Notes under the pieces: model-generated
Databases searched by the model: none
Seen by the model: the letters and a program-made list of their open reading frames with translations, nothing else
Told to the model about the DNA's origin: nothing
Part shown: piece after piece, positions 15,836-23,675 of the stretch
Numbering within the stretch: the stretch's first letter is position 1
How the letters are laid out: every line of letters starts with the position of its first letter
Position numbers and translations under genes: made by a program
Source: Myxococcota bacterium
GTDB taxonomy: Bacteria; Myxococcota_A; UBA796; UBA2385
Length of the DNA: 64,000 nt
Reading direction: 5' to 3'
Assembly (NCBI GenBank): GCA_023150805.1
Contig: JAKLKF010000017.1
Location: 1-64,000 of the forward strand

Positions 15836-17762
15836 CCCCCGGCGGAGGTGGGCCGGGCGCGGGCGCCGGCCGCGCCGAGGGTCCGCGCAGCTCCAGGGGG
15901 GGTCCCAGGGGCGAGCGCAGCCGCACGGAGCGGGGGTCGTCCGCCGGCGGCGGCGCGTGGGCGGCCAGGGGGATCGGCACGGCCACCCGGTCGGGCGCCG
16001 GCGGGGCGTCCGCGCAGGGCGAGGGAGCGCCCCAGGGGGCGAAGATCCAGGTGCGGGCGTCCTGGTAGACGGGCTCGCCCAGCAGGTGGACCAGGCCGGC
16101 GTCCTGGGCCGGGTCCGGGCCCAGCTCGTCGCGGCGCACGACGGCGTAGACGACACCGAGGTCGTCCAGGCGGCTGCGCTCCCGCACCGGCAGGCGGGCG
16201 CGCAGGCGCGGGACCGGGAGGCCGTCCCCCAGGAAGGCCAGGCGCTGGAGCAGCGGGTCGTCGGCGATGAGCTGGCGGGTCTCGGGCGGCACCAGGCTGC
16301 GGTTGCCCTCGGCCAGGCCGCCCAGCAGGGGCCGACCGTGCGCGGACTGCCAGGCCAGGCCGCGCTGGCTGCCGCCCCACGGCAGCTCGACGACGGCGCC
16401 CGCGGGCCCCTGGGCCAGGCAGCGCTGCCCGGCCGGCGGCGTGGCGTCCCAGGTGGGCACCGGCAGCAGGTCGTCGCGGGCGGCGGCCCCCAGGTGCAGC
16501 GCCACCAGGCCGACCGCGGCCAGCCGGCCCGGGAGGGGACCGGCGGCGCGGGCGCGGGCCAGCAGCAGGGCCAGCGCCAGCGAGGCCGGCACGGCGGCGA
16601 CGAGGAGGGCGCGGGCGGGCCACCACAGCCGGCGCAGGAAGGGCAGCGCCTCCATCGCCAGGTACATGGGCGGGTTGGGCAGCGACCAGGCGCCCACGAC
16701 CAGGGTGGGGCCGACGGCCACCACGGCCAGCGGCAGGAGCGCGGCGAACAGCCAGGCCCGGGGGCGGCGCGCGCAGGCCAGGCCGGCGGCGACCAGGGCC
16801 AGCAGCAGCGGAGGGACCAGGCGCACGTAGGGGCTCCAGGCCACGCCGCCCTGCGGGTGCAGCAGCAGCATGCCGGTGCGGCCCGCCAGCGGCTGCCAGC
16901 TCCAGGTGCCGATGGCCTGGCCCTCGGCGGTGCGGGGGGGCTGGTGGGCCCAGGTCCAGGCGTCCACGTCCAGCAGGCCCGGCACCTGGCCGCCGGTGAC
17001 GCCGCGCAGCATCGGCAGGGCCGTGGGCAGGACGAGGAGCGCCGCGACCAGCGCGGCCAGCGCGTGCCGGCCCAGGGTGGGCAGGCGCTGCCCGGGCGCG
17101 GCCCGGGCCGTCGCGACCAGGCCCGCCGAGAGGGCCGCCAGCCCGACGAAGACCGCGGAGAACCAGTACTGGTAGCCGGTGGCCGCCAGCGTCACCCCCG
17201 CCGCCACCGGGGCCCACAGGCCCGGCCGCCGGGCCGTCTCGAACAGGGCCAGCAGGCAGAGCACCGGCAGCAGCAGGATCGCCTGGGTCGGCCGCCCCTC
17301 ACCCAGCTCGAAGAGCACCGGGGGCCCGAGCGCCAGCAGCACGGCGGCCACCTCGACCGCCAGCGGCTCCCGGGTCACCCGGCGGACCAGCGCCCGCGCC
17401 GCCAGCCAGGTCGAGAGCAGGCCCAGGAGCCAGGTCGTGTTGGTGCCCGGGACCGGCCCCAGCAGGCGCCGCAGCGGCACGGCCAGCAGCGCGTCCAGCA
17501 CGTTGGTGCCGGTCTGCACGTGCAGGTCCCTGCCCCAGGGCCAGTAGAGCAGGTCGGTGTGGGTGAGCGGCTCGCCGCGGGCCAGCGCCCGGTCCACCAT
17601 CCAGTAGAACCAGGCGGTGCCGTGGGTGTCGACGCCGTCCACCCCCAGCAGGTGGGTCCCCAGCCGCGGCAGCGCCGGCCCCAGCGCGGTCCCGGCCACG
17701 ACCAGGGCCAGCGCCGCGGCGAGCAGGCGATCATCGCGGCGGGGGCGGGGCGCGGCAGGCAT
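15798..17762 (-). CDS. Polytopic membrane protein, glycosyltransferase/YfhO-like
   Basis: 654 aa with about ten transmembrane helices in the first two thirds (LLAAALALVVAGTAL, WLLGLLSTWLAA, VEVAAVLLALGPPVLF and so on). An extracytoplasmic domain of about 200 residues follows with Pro-rich loops, and the tail is Pro/Ala/Arg-rich. The pattern (an acidic site in the first loop, DGVDTHGTAWFYWMVD) resembles GT-C or YfhO-type membrane proteins, but no diagnostic catalytic motif can be named. It would sit in the inner membrane and may handle lipid-linked sugars. The 3' end overlaps the upstream-strand gene by 38 bases. A GCTACCCT box lies 8 bases before the ATG. Confidence 0.68.
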   Translation of the reverse strand: MPAAPRPRRDDRLLAAALALVVAGTALGPALPRLGTHLLGVDGVDTHGTAWFYWMVDRALARGEPLTHTDLLYWPWGRDLHVQTGTNVLDALLAVPLRRLLGPVPGTNTTWLLGLLSTWLAARALVRRVTREPLAVEVAAVLLALGPPVLFELGEGRPTQAILLLPVLCLLALFETARRPGLWAPVAAGVTLAATGYQYWFSAVFVGLAALSAGLVATARAAPGQRLPTLGRHALAALVAALLVLPTALPMLRGVTGGQVPGLLDVDAWTWAHQPPRTAEGQAIGTWSWQPLAGRTGMLLLHPQGGVAWSPYVRLVPPLLLALVAAGLACARRPRAWLFAALLPLAVVAVGPTLVVGAWSLPNPPMYLAMEALPFLRRLWWPARALLVAAVPASLALALLLARARAAGPLPGRLAAVGLVALHLGAAARDDLLPVPTWDATPPAGQRCLAQGPAGAVVELPWGGSQRGLAWQSAHGRPLLGGLAEGNRSLVPPETRQLIADDPLLQRLAFLGDGLPVPRLRARLPVRERSRLDDLGVVYAVVRRDELGPDPAQDAGLVHLLGEPVYQDARTWIFAPWGAPSPCADAPPAPDRVAVPIPLAAHAPPPADDPRSVRLRSPLGPPLELRGPSARPAPAPGPPPPGVSPRRAPGAPPR

Positions 17763-17770
17763 CGGCCGGC

Positions 17771-17778
17771 AGGGTAGC
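17771..17778 (-). promoter_or_regulatory. GCTAYNNT box, putative leaderless promoter
   Basis: Reads GCTACCCT on the minus strand, 8 bases before the ATG at 17762, with no Shine-Dalgarno in between. Confidence 0.45.
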
Positions 17779-17813
17779 GCGGCGCCCGCGCCGCAGGGAA
17801 CGGCGCGCGAGCG

Positions 17814-19316
17814 CTACCGCAGCGCGGCCACGGTCACGTTCCACTCCTGCTCGCCCGGGGCCCGGCGGGCCAGGGCGCCCCAGCCCCGACCCCGCAGCAG
17901 GCGCGCCTCCACCTCGCCGGTGGCGGCCCAGGTGTCGTCCGTCTCGATCGGGGCCGGCAGCACCTCGCAGGTCGGCGTCGGCGCCTCCCAGGTGCCCGCG
18001 GCCGGCCACAGCGTGGACAGCCCCAGGGTGTGACCACCGTCCAGGTCCTCGGTCTGGACCAGGAAGCCCAGCTCACCGTCCGGCCCCGGCGCCACCCCCG
18101 CCAGGTCCAGGTGCGGCGGCAGCTCCTGCTCGGCCCACCCCTGCTCCCCGCTGCCGCTCAGGCCCGCGTCCGGCCACCAGACGGCCAGGTCCTGCCCGAC
18201 CCAGGTCAAGGTCGGCTCGGTCCAGGTCAGCCGCCAGCCCCGCAGCGGAAAGGAGGGCATCGGCAGGATCTCTCGCACCGCCTGCCCGCTGTCGACCTGG
18301 CAGCCGTCCACCCACAGGCCGGTGACCTCGCGGCCACCGTCGTCCTCGCGCCAATTCCAGGCCAGCTCCCACATTGTCCCGTCGACCACCACCTCCCCGT
18401 CTCCCTGCTCGCAGAGGGTCGGGTGCTCGACCGGGCCCGTGGGCAGGAGCTGCCACAGCCGCTGCTCCTCCACCTGGGTGCCGCCGTCGGCGAACAGCCA
18501 GGGCCCATCGGGGCCGGCCAGCAAGGAGACCAGGCACAGGTAGGGCGCGGGGCCGCAGGCCTGCAGCTCGTGCCGGATCGCCACCGCCCCGTCCTGGGGC
18601 GCGCGGTGCTCCACGATCACCCGGCCCTCCTCGGCCCGGCTGGACCAGGCGACCACGACGTGATCGAGGCCGGCGTCGACGCCCGTCAGCTGCAGGTCCG
18701 GCTCCGGCTCGCTCACCGTCCAGGTCGGCCCCACCGGGGCCGGCTCCCCAGCCGGGCCCCAGTCCGCCCCCGCCGCCGCCTCCCCGTAGACCGCCTCCTG
18801 CACCCGCTGCAGCGAGGCCGGGTCCCGGTCGGTCACGCCGACGCCGCACTGCTCCTGCACCCAGGCCTGGCGCAGGGCCTGCTGGGGGCCCACCTCGCAG
18901 GTCAGGGCGAACACCTCCTCGCGGTCGGCGCCCTTGCCGTCGCCGCGGTCCAGGGAGCCGCGCGGGAACAGCTCCCGGTCCTCGCGCCAGGCCCGATCCT
19001 GCTGCCAGGTGGCGTGGCACAGCTCGTGGAGCAGCCCGGTCTCGGGGTCCTCGAAGGCCGTCGAGACCTGGAGCTCGCCGGTGGTCGAGCGGTAGGAGCC
19101 GCCGGCGCCGTAGCCCTCGCGGACCAGGTCATAGTCGCTGCGCACGGTCAGGGTGCGGACACAGCTCTGCTCCCGCCCCGACCAGCCGATGAACTGGTCC
19201 AGCACGCGCAGCAGCCCGTCGAGGGTGTCCTCGTCGACCCCCGCGTCGATCCGGACGGCCAGGTCGTCCCAGTCGGTCAGGGTGCAGGGGTGGCAGGCAA
19301 GGAGGAGGAGCCACAT
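17814..19316 (-). CDS. HExxH-containing lipoprotein, putative metalloprotease
   Basis: 500 aa. Minimal signal with lipobox LLLLAC (Cys8). Residues 96-102 read LHELCHA, an H-E-x-x-H zinc site (H97, E98, H101) in a domain rich in Trp and acidic residues; nearby FEDPETGL and TWQQDRAWREDRE are plausible supporting elements. The rest is a beta-rich domain with repeated strands (LQLTGVDAG, VVVAWSSRAEEGRVIVEH, PYLCLVSLLAGPDGPWLF) like a beta-propeller. The third zinc ligand is not identified. A secreted or outer-membrane peptidase or amidase is possible; enzyme activity is inferred. There is a GCTACCGT box 6 bases before the start. Confidence 0.65.
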   Translation of the reverse strand: MWLLLLACHPCTLTDWDDLAVRIDAGVDEDTLDGLLRVLDQFIGWSGREQSCVRTLTVRSDYDLVREGYGAGGSYRSTTGELQVSTAFEDPETGLLHELCHATWQQDRAWREDRELFPRGSLDRGDGKGADREEVFALTCEVGPQQALRQAWVQEQCGVGVTDRDPASLQRVQEAVYGEAAAGADWGPAGEPAPVGPTWTVSEPEPDLQLTGVDAGLDHVVVAWSSRAEEGRVIVEHRAPQDGAVAIRHELQACGPAPYLCLVSLLAGPDGPWLFADGGTQVEEQRLWQLLPTGPVEHPTLCEQGDGEVVVDGTMWELAWNWREDDGGREVTGLWVDGCQVDSGQAVREILPMPSFPLRGWRLTWTEPTLTWVGQDLAVWWPDAGLSGSGEQGWAEQELPPHLDLAGVAPGPDGELGFLVQTEDLDGGHTLGLSTLWPAAGTWEAPTPTCEVLPAPIETDDTWAATGEVEARLLRGRGWGALARRAPGEQEWNVTVAALR

Positions 19317-19322
19317 GGGGCC

Positions 19323-19330
19323 ACGGTAGC
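19323..19330 (-). promoter_or_regulatory. GCTAYNNT box, putative leaderless promoter
   Basis: Reads GCTACCGT on the minus strand, 6 bases before the ATG at 19316; no Shine-Dalgarno. Confidence 0.5.
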
Positions 19331-19341
19331 AGGTCCCAGCC

Positions 19342-20760
19342 CTATTCCCCCACGCTCACATCCAGCACCGCGTTCCACAGCACCCGCACCCCCCGCCGCA
19401 GGTTCTCGATGCTGACGTGCTCGCCGTCTCCGTGCATGGTGGCCAGCTCTTCGGCGGTCACGACGAAGGGCACGAAGCCGTAGGCCCGCACGCCCAGCGG
19501 CCGCAGCAGGATGGAGTCCGTGAAGCCCACGCTGATCACCGGCCCGGCGACGGCGTTCGGATCCCCCTGCACCGCCCGGGCGGCCAGCGCCTGGTAGAAG
19601 GGATCGTCCGCCCACGGGCTGACCGAGGCGTCAAAACGCTGGAGCACCTCGATCTGTACATTCGGATCGTCGATGGTGGTGACCAGCTCCTCCACCATGG
19701 CGTCGGGTGTGGTGCCCGGCAGCAGGCGACTGTCCACGTTCGCCCAGACGGTGCTGGGCACGACGTTGGGCTGCTCGGCGCCGCCGAAGCCGGTGACGTG
19801 GGCGGTGTCGGTCATGCCGGCGCGGGTGAGCGGGTTGCCCATCAGGCGCCCGCGCACCAGCAGCTTGACCAGGCCCGGCCGCTGCAGGACGAAGCCGGCG
19901 GCGCCGCCCTGGTGGGCGCCGATGTTGTGCAGCAGCTCCAGCAGGGCGGGGTCCCAGGTGGGCTTGGGCTGGCGGTCCAGCAGGGCCTGGGCGGCGCGGG
20001 CCAGGCGCTCGGGGGCCTGGTCGGGCTGGGGCACGCTGCCGTGGCCGGGCTCGCCCGAGGCGACCAGGCGGGCCCACAGGACCCCCTTCTCGCCGACCGA
20101 GATGGGGTGCACGGTCTGTCCGGGGAAGAGCATGTCGGCGATGCCGACGCCCCCCTCGTTGACGACGTGCGAGCAGCCGATCTCGTCCCAGCGGGAGATG
20201 ACGTGCTGGATGCCGCGGTTGTCGACCTCCTCGTCGGCGACGGCCAGGAGCACCAGGTCGCGGGACAGGGGCAGGTCACTGTTTGCGGCCAGGGCCAGGA
20301 CCATGGCCTCGACCGCACCCATTCCTTTCATGTCCAGGGCGCCGCGGCCCCACACATCCCCCTGGGCGTCGATGGTGCCCGACAGGGGGCCCTTGCCCTG
20401 GGGCCAGCGCGCCTCCTCGGCGGTGGCGACGTCGATGTGAGACAGCAGGCACAGGGGCGGCTGCTGGCCCGTGCCTGCCACCCGCGCGACCAGGCTGCCC
20501 CGGCCGGGGGCGTACTCCCAGACCTCGCTCTGGATGCCCCGGGCCTGCAGCCAGTCGGCCAGGAAGCGGGCGCCCGCCGTCTCGTTGCCGGGGGGGTTGA
20601 CGGTGTCGACCCGCAGGTAGCCCGAGAGCAGGCGCGCCGTGTCTCGGCCGACCGCGGCCCAGTCCTGGTCGCGCCAGGGGGCGGCGGGATCCGGCGAGGC
20701 AGCGGCGGAGGCGGGAGGAGCGCCGAGGGCGAGGGAGGCGGCGAGGAGCAGGGGCAGCAT
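19342..20760 (-). CDS. Secreted M20-family metallopeptidase
   Basis: 472 aa with a Sec signal (LLLAASLALGAPPASAA, cleavage near residue 20). M20 motifs in order: LSHIDV (metal His), ALDMKGMGA (bridging Asp), VADEEVDN (catalytic and metal Glu), and a distal MHGDGEHV (metal His). A dimerisation-type insert lies between about 215 and 330. Family members are carboxypeptidases, aminoacylases or succinyl-diaminopimelate desuccinylases; the signal peptide suggests peptide or acyl-amino-acid hydrolysis outside the cytoplasm. It is 25 bases upstream of the HExxH lipoprotein start in the same direction, so both exported hydrolases may form an operon. A TAAGGG hexamer sits at the leaderless-box position. 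Confidence 0.88.
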   Translation of the reverse strand: MLPLLLAASLALGAPPASAAASPDPAAPWRDQDWAAVGRDTARLLSGYLRVDTVNPPGNETAGARFLADWLQARGIQSEVWEYAPGRGSLVARVAGTGQQPPLCLLSHIDVATAEEARWPQGKGPLSGTIDAQGDVWGRGALDMKGMGAVEAMVLALAANSDLPLSRDLVLLAVADEEVDNRGIQHVISRWDEIGCSHVVNEGGVGIADMLFPGQTVHPISVGEKGVLWARLVASGEPGHGSVPQPDQAPERLARAAQALLDRQPKPTWDPALLELLHNIGAHQGGAAGFVLQRPGLVKLLVRGRLMGNPLTRAGMTDTAHVTGFGGAEQPNVVPSTVWANVDSRLLPGTTPDAMVEELVTTIDDPNVQIEVLQRFDASVSPWADDPFYQALAARAVQGDPNAVAGPVISVGFTDSILLRPLGVRAYGFVPFVVTAEELATMHGDGEHVSIENLRRGVRVLWNAVLDVSVGE

Positions 20761-20883
20761 GGGGGACCCTTAGTCCGCTGGGGTACCGGGTCGCCGGGCG
20801 GTCGAGGGGAGCTGTGCGAGATTCGCAGGAACGCTTCGGCGAACCTGGGTTGGCCAGGTGAGTCGAGCGCGACGGGAGGCCTG

Positions 20884-22413
20884 ATGTCTGCGCTGCCGCT
20901 AATTCGCATGTCCACCACCCTGTGCCTGGTCTCGCTCGCGATGGCCTGCCGGAGCAAGGACGAGCTGGCCTGCGGCCCGGGCACCGTCGAGGTGGACGGC
21001 CTGTGCGTGCCGGACGAATCGGCCACCGACTCCGACTCCGACTCCGACACCGATCCCGGCGCTCGCTGGTCCGGTACGGAGCGCCTGCCTGCCGGTGGCT
21101 GCTCCCTTCGCGGGGAGGAGCGCGAGGACCTCGCCGGGAGGGCCGTGGCGATGGGGGAACTGGACAGAGACGGCCAGGCCGATGTCCTCGTAGGGGAGCC
21201 CTTCGCGTGGGCGGACACGGACGACGCGGGCCAGGTCTGCCTGCTCCAGGAGCCGGTCACGGAGGACGTGGACCTGGGCACCGGCGCACGCGGCATCGAG
21301 GGCGATGCGGAGCGCGCCTGCCTGGGCAACGGCCTGGCAGTGCTGGGCGACGTCAATGGCGACGGGGTGCCAGAGGCGGCGGCCTCGGCTCCCGAGGCCA
21401 GCACCGCCAACACCAGCCCCCAGGGACGTGGCAGCATCTTCATCTCCTCGGACCTGTTGGAGGCTGAGGCCACGGTTGACGCCGTGGCGACCTGGACCGG
21501 CGAGGACGACGAGGACGCTGCGGGCAGCGCTGTCGCCGCCGGGTCGGACCTGACTGGGGACGGCGTGCCGGACCAGGCCATCGGCGCCCTGGGGTGGGGA
21601 GGCAGCACCGGGGCCGTCTATGTGTTGGGCCCGAGCGTGCTCGACGGGGGCTCCCTGGACGGGGCGGACGCGCGCTTCCATCCATTGGATGACGAGCTGT
21701 CCGGAGACTGCTTCGGCACCTCCCTGGCGATGCTGGGCGACCTGGATGGTGAGGGAATCGGCGACCTGGGCGTGGGCAGGGCATCCCACGACAGCGGCGG
21801 CGCGGTGGTGGTCTTCCTGGGACCTGCCGCCGGCGGCCGGGACGCCGCCGACTTCGAAGGCCTGGTGATGGGCAGGGGCGGCGCGATCGGCCTGCACCAC
21901 CAGGGCCTCGCCGGGCCCGGCGACGTGGACGGCGATGGCACGGCCGACATCCTGGTCGGCGCGCCCGAGACCCACACCGACGAGGATGACTCCGGCACCC
22001 CCTTCCTCATCTCCGGGGCGGCCGCGCTGGAGGGCACCGACGTCTTGCTGGCTACCGCGACGATCGAGGGCCACATCTACGCCCAGGCCCTCGGCCGGTC
22101 GGTCGCCGCGATGGGTGACCAGGACGGAGACGACCATGCAGAGGTGCTGATCGGATCCATGGGTGACGACCTGGAGGGGGACTACGGCGGATCAGCCATC
22201 CTGTATTACGGACCGGTCAGCGGGACCCTCACCCGCGAAGACGCCGACGCTGCCTGGGGTGGCACCACCAACGCCAACGCCGGGGTGTCGCTCGCGGCAG
22301 GGCAGGACCTCAACGGCGATCGGTACAGCGATCTGGTGATCGGGGCCGAGAGCGCTACCGGTGGCGCCCTGTGGTCCGGCGTGGTCTACGTCGTGCCCGG
22401 AATGGCGCCCTGA
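20884..22413 (+). CDS. FG-GAP repeat lipoprotein
   Basis: 509 aa. The ATG at 20884 follows a strong GGGAGG site; a second ATG at 20908 would start nearer the signal (TTLCLVSLAMAC). After the lipobox comes an Asp/Ser linker (TDSDSDSDTD). Then seven FG-GAP (integrin-like beta-propeller) units, each with a Ca-binding loop such as GELDRDGQADVLVG, GDVNGDGVPEAAAS, GDVDGDGTADILVG and GQDLNGDRYSDLVIG. Seven blades would close one propeller. Such proteins are cell-surface, Ca-dependent adhesion or matrix proteins. It stands next to the PHP-ATPase island but is unlikely to be part of it. Confidence 0.9.
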   Translation: MSALPLIRMSTTLCLVSLAMACRSKDELACGPGTVEVDGLCVPDESATDSDSDSDTDPGARWSGTERLPAGGCSLRGEEREDLAGRAVAMGELDRDGQADVLVGEPFAWADTDDAGQVCLLQEPVTEDVDLGTGARGIEGDAERACLGNGLAVLGDVNGDGVPEAAASAPEASTANTSPQGRGSIFISSDLLEAEATVDAVATWTGEDDEDAAGSAVAAGSDLTGDGVPDQAIGALGWGGSTGAVYVLGPSVLDGGSLDGADARFHPLDDELSGDCFGTSLAMLGDLDGEGIGDLGVGRASHDSGGAVVVFLGPAAGGRDAADFEGLVMGRGGAIGLHHQGLAGPGDVDGDGTADILVGAPETHTDEDDSGTPFLISGAAALEGTDVLLATATIEGHIYAQALGRSVAAMGDQDGDDHAEVLIGSMGDDLEGDYGGSAILYYGPVSGTLTREDADAAWGGTTNANAGVSLAAGQDLNGDRYSDLVIGAESATGGALWSGVVYVVPGMAP

Positions 22414-22427
22414 TCAAGCCGGGAAGC

Positions 22428-23675
22428 TCATCGGGACGATGGGTCAGCGGCGCTGGGGATCGTGAGCAGCACCTCGCTGCCGTCGAGCACGGTCCAGACG
22501 GGATCCCCCCCCGCCAGCCGACGGGTCTCTCGCAGGATGACCGGCACGCCGTCTCCCTGGGCTTCCATGAAGAAGCCGCGCCCGCTGCCCTGGCCGGCTT
22601 CCCCCACGGGCAACTTGACCATGATCGACTTCACGGCCTCGTTGCGGGTCGACTGGCGCAGCGCGATGCTCTCGACCGACAGGGTGTTGGGCAGCGGACC
22701 CGGGGAGTACAGCTCCAGGCGGTCGTCGAAGAGGAACAAGCGGATCCGCGAGCCATGGACGGAGTAGTCCCGGTGGACGACCGCGTTGACGATGGCCTCG
22801 AACAGGGCGCGCTCGGAGAACTGAGGCACCTCCGCCCGAGGAGGCCCTTCCTGCACGCTGACCTGCATGTTCCGCCGCGCGAAGGCGTACAAGGCGAGGA
22901 TCTGCTGGTCGAGGGGGCCCGTGATGTCCGCGGCGTCGACCTGGTTGTTCGAGTCCTGGACCACGCCCCGGAAGCGCACGGCGCGGGCGCTCGCCCCGGG
23001 CAGCCAGGTCTCCGGGTGGGTGCAGCACAAGAGCAGCCCGGTGACCGTGGCGCGCTCCTGCCCCTCGTCCATGGTCAGGATCTTGCGCTTGTGCAGAGTC
23101 CGAACCGGATCTTCGACGGTGGGGTCGCAGAGTCGGCCCCACAAGCTCGGCTCCAGGTCAACAAGCCGCGTCTCCGGGACCGCCTGCTCGTCGAAGCGGA
23201 TCAGGCGCGCCTGGCTGCGCTGTTGGAAGAGTCGCGCCAGCAGCTCGGGGGGCATCTCCCGCTTGCTGCTGCCGATGCGTTGAAAGTAGCCGCCAGGGCT
23301 GCGGTGGACGAAGAGGCTGCGGGGCACCTCGATCTTGAGCACCGCGCGCAGCTCGCCGAGCGCATCCGGCAGCTCCAGGCGCAGGATGTGTACCCGCAGC
23401 GGCGGGGTGACGCTGTCGTGGCAGAGCTCGCGGACGAAGGTCTCGACCAGGTCCAGCTTGTCGACCGGGATCCCGTCGACCTGCCGGCTCTTGTCGTCGA
23501 CGCCCAGCAGGCAGACGCCATCGGCGGTGTTGGCCATCGCGGCCAGCTCGTCGGCGAGGCTTTCCCGTGCGGGTCCGGTCACCTTCTTGCCGGCGAGCGT
23601 GACCGCCTTGAGCTCCAGAGCGTTGTCTTCGCCCAGGCGGATCTTGTCCAGCAGTTCAGGAGCCGAGTCGAACAT
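22428..23675 (-). CDS. AlbA_2/Schlafen-type protein with GHKL-like ATP-binding C terminus
   Basis: 415 aa. ATG at 23675 chosen over the GTG two codons upstream because GGAGG lies 5 bases before it. Residues 5-140 match the AlbA_2/divergent AAA_4 (Schlafen-like) domain: the E-x-x-x-L-E-L-K core (EDNALELKAVTL), then GVCLLGVDDKS. The C terminus about 280-345 has the N-box of a HATPase_c_4 domain (FEAIVNAVVHRDY) and PGPLPNTL, as in RecG-C-terminal-like proteins. AlbA_2 proteins bind or cleave nucleic acids in several defence systems. It overlaps the upstream PHP-ATPase gene by 20 bases, so the two are translated together. Substrate and activity are not known. Confidence 0.82.
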   Translation of the reverse strand: MFDSAPELLDKIRLGEDNALELKAVTLAGKKVTGPARESLADELAAMANTADGVCLLGVDDKSRQVDGIPVDKLDLVETFVRELCHDSVTPPLRVHILRLELPDALGELRAVLKIEVPRSLFVHRSPGGYFQRIGSSKREMPPELLARLFQQRSQARLIRFDEQAVPETRLVDLEPSLWGRLCDPTVEDPVRTLHKRKILTMDEGQERATVTGLLLCCTHPETWLPGASARAVRFRGVVQDSNNQVDAADITGPLDQQILALYAFARRNMQVSVQEGPPRAEVPQFSERALFEAIVNAVVHRDYSVHGSRIRLFLFDDRLELYSPGPLPNTLSVESIALRQSTRNEAVKSIMVKLPVGEAGQGSGRGFFMEAQGDGVPVILRETRRLAGGDPVWTVLDGSEVLLTIPSAADPSSR